Below, in pieces: positions 39,847 through 39,958 of a stretch of 39,958 nucleotides of DNA. Every line of letters begins with the position of its first letter. Position 1 is the stretch's first letter. The notes below the pieces were generated by a model that was given only the letters and a program-made list of their open reading frames with translations, had not been told where the DNA came from and ran no database searches. Source of the DNA: Lachnospiraceae bacterium. GTDB lineage: Bacteria; Bacillota; Clostridia; Lachnospirales; Lachnospiraceae. The stretch is taken from assembly GCA_003979345.1 (NCBI GenBank), contig RYVZ01000008.1, forward strand, positions 1-39,958, in the 5' to 3' direction. Made by a program: the position numbers and the translations under genes.

Positions 39847-39958
39847 ATTCGTTTCAATCTCCCTGATTTGAGTGCGTGCTAAAGCACGCGGACGGGAGCA
39901 AGATTGAAATAAATACGTTTCAATCTCCCTGATTTGAGTGCGTGCTAAAGCACGCGGA
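39840..39958 (+). repeat. Tandem 66-bp structured repeat running off the window
   Basis: One full unit (39840-39905) and 53 bases of a second (39906-39958) are identical except at one position. Each can fold: outer stem TTTCAAT/ATTGAAA, then CTCCC/GGGAG, then an apical hairpin GCGTGC-TAAA-GCACGC. A diverged copy lies at 34208-34276. The array begins in the last codons of the AraC gene; its full length is unknown. Confidence 0.8.

Noticed and set aside
39851..39958. GTTTCAATC-starting repeats resembling a CRISPR array
   Set aside because: The unit is 66 bp and uniform along its whole length, with no variable spacers and no cas genes in the window; it is a tandem repeat instead.

Overview
The window looks like chromosomal DNA of a motile, anaerobic Firmicute of the Lachnospiraceae/Clostridia type. 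This rests on strong AGGAGG ribosome sites, TTGACA/TATAAT promoters, a sigma-28 promoter with a CheC phosphatase, a pyrophosphate-type phosphofructokinase, and protein families typical of gut Clostridia (DUF3788, DUF6440, DUF2871, GyrI-type AraC proteins, ABC-F). No species can be named from sequence alone.

Layout. 1-2916: end of an unrecognised gene, an AraC/GyrI-type regulator, a DUF3788 protein and an APH(3')-like kinase. 3145-8943: an accessory block with a large HTH/helical-repeat regulator split by two frame changes, a convergent 57-residue signal-peptide-bearing peptide gene, a 30-bp perfect inverted repeat carrying two divergent promoters, then an operon for a secreted protein, two membrane proteins, an ABC ATPase and a membrane-anchored protein. 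I read this as a candidate peptide-controlled export system; it is the best candidate here for something undescribed. 9103-13179: sbcD-sbcC. 13222-14796: a sigma-28-driven protein and CheC. 15042-15637: tRNA operon Arg-His-Gln-Lys (minus strand) with consensus promoter and terminator. 15800-22477: MATE transporter, two-component system, and MacB/Bce-like ABC transporter with a probable response-regulator binding array in front of it.

22528-25496: small membrane and lipoprotein genes, a GNAT, and a gene interrupted by an in-frame amber codon. 25633-27659: an antibiotic-resistance-type ABC-F gene behind a ~480-nt leader with a four-codon leader peptide, a hairpin and an intrinsic terminator (attenuation). 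27716-27999: a type I toxin-antitoxin locus (holin-like toxin with convergent antisense RNA) bracketed by inverted repeats. 28265-30010: methyltransferase, DUF6440, GrpB and a decayed second DUF6440. 30160-31836: tRNA-Leu, an AT-rich PadR/HXXEE pair under a double operator, and a scar of a Tn1549-like conjugative element. 31980-33891: a translationally coupled M29-like peptidase / unknown / ArsR-DUF2087 operon. 34272-37381: DUF3795, DUF2871, a decayed MazG, a lipoprotein and an XRE regulator whose C-terminal repeats are out of frame. 37534-39846: pfp and a second AraC/GyrI-type regulator, followed by a tandem 66-bp structured repeat that runs off the window and has a diverged copy at 34208.

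Recurring themes are small regulator-plus-target modules, RNA-level control, and several genes broken by single-base changes. The long genes (sbcC, the FtsX permease, ABC-F) are intact.
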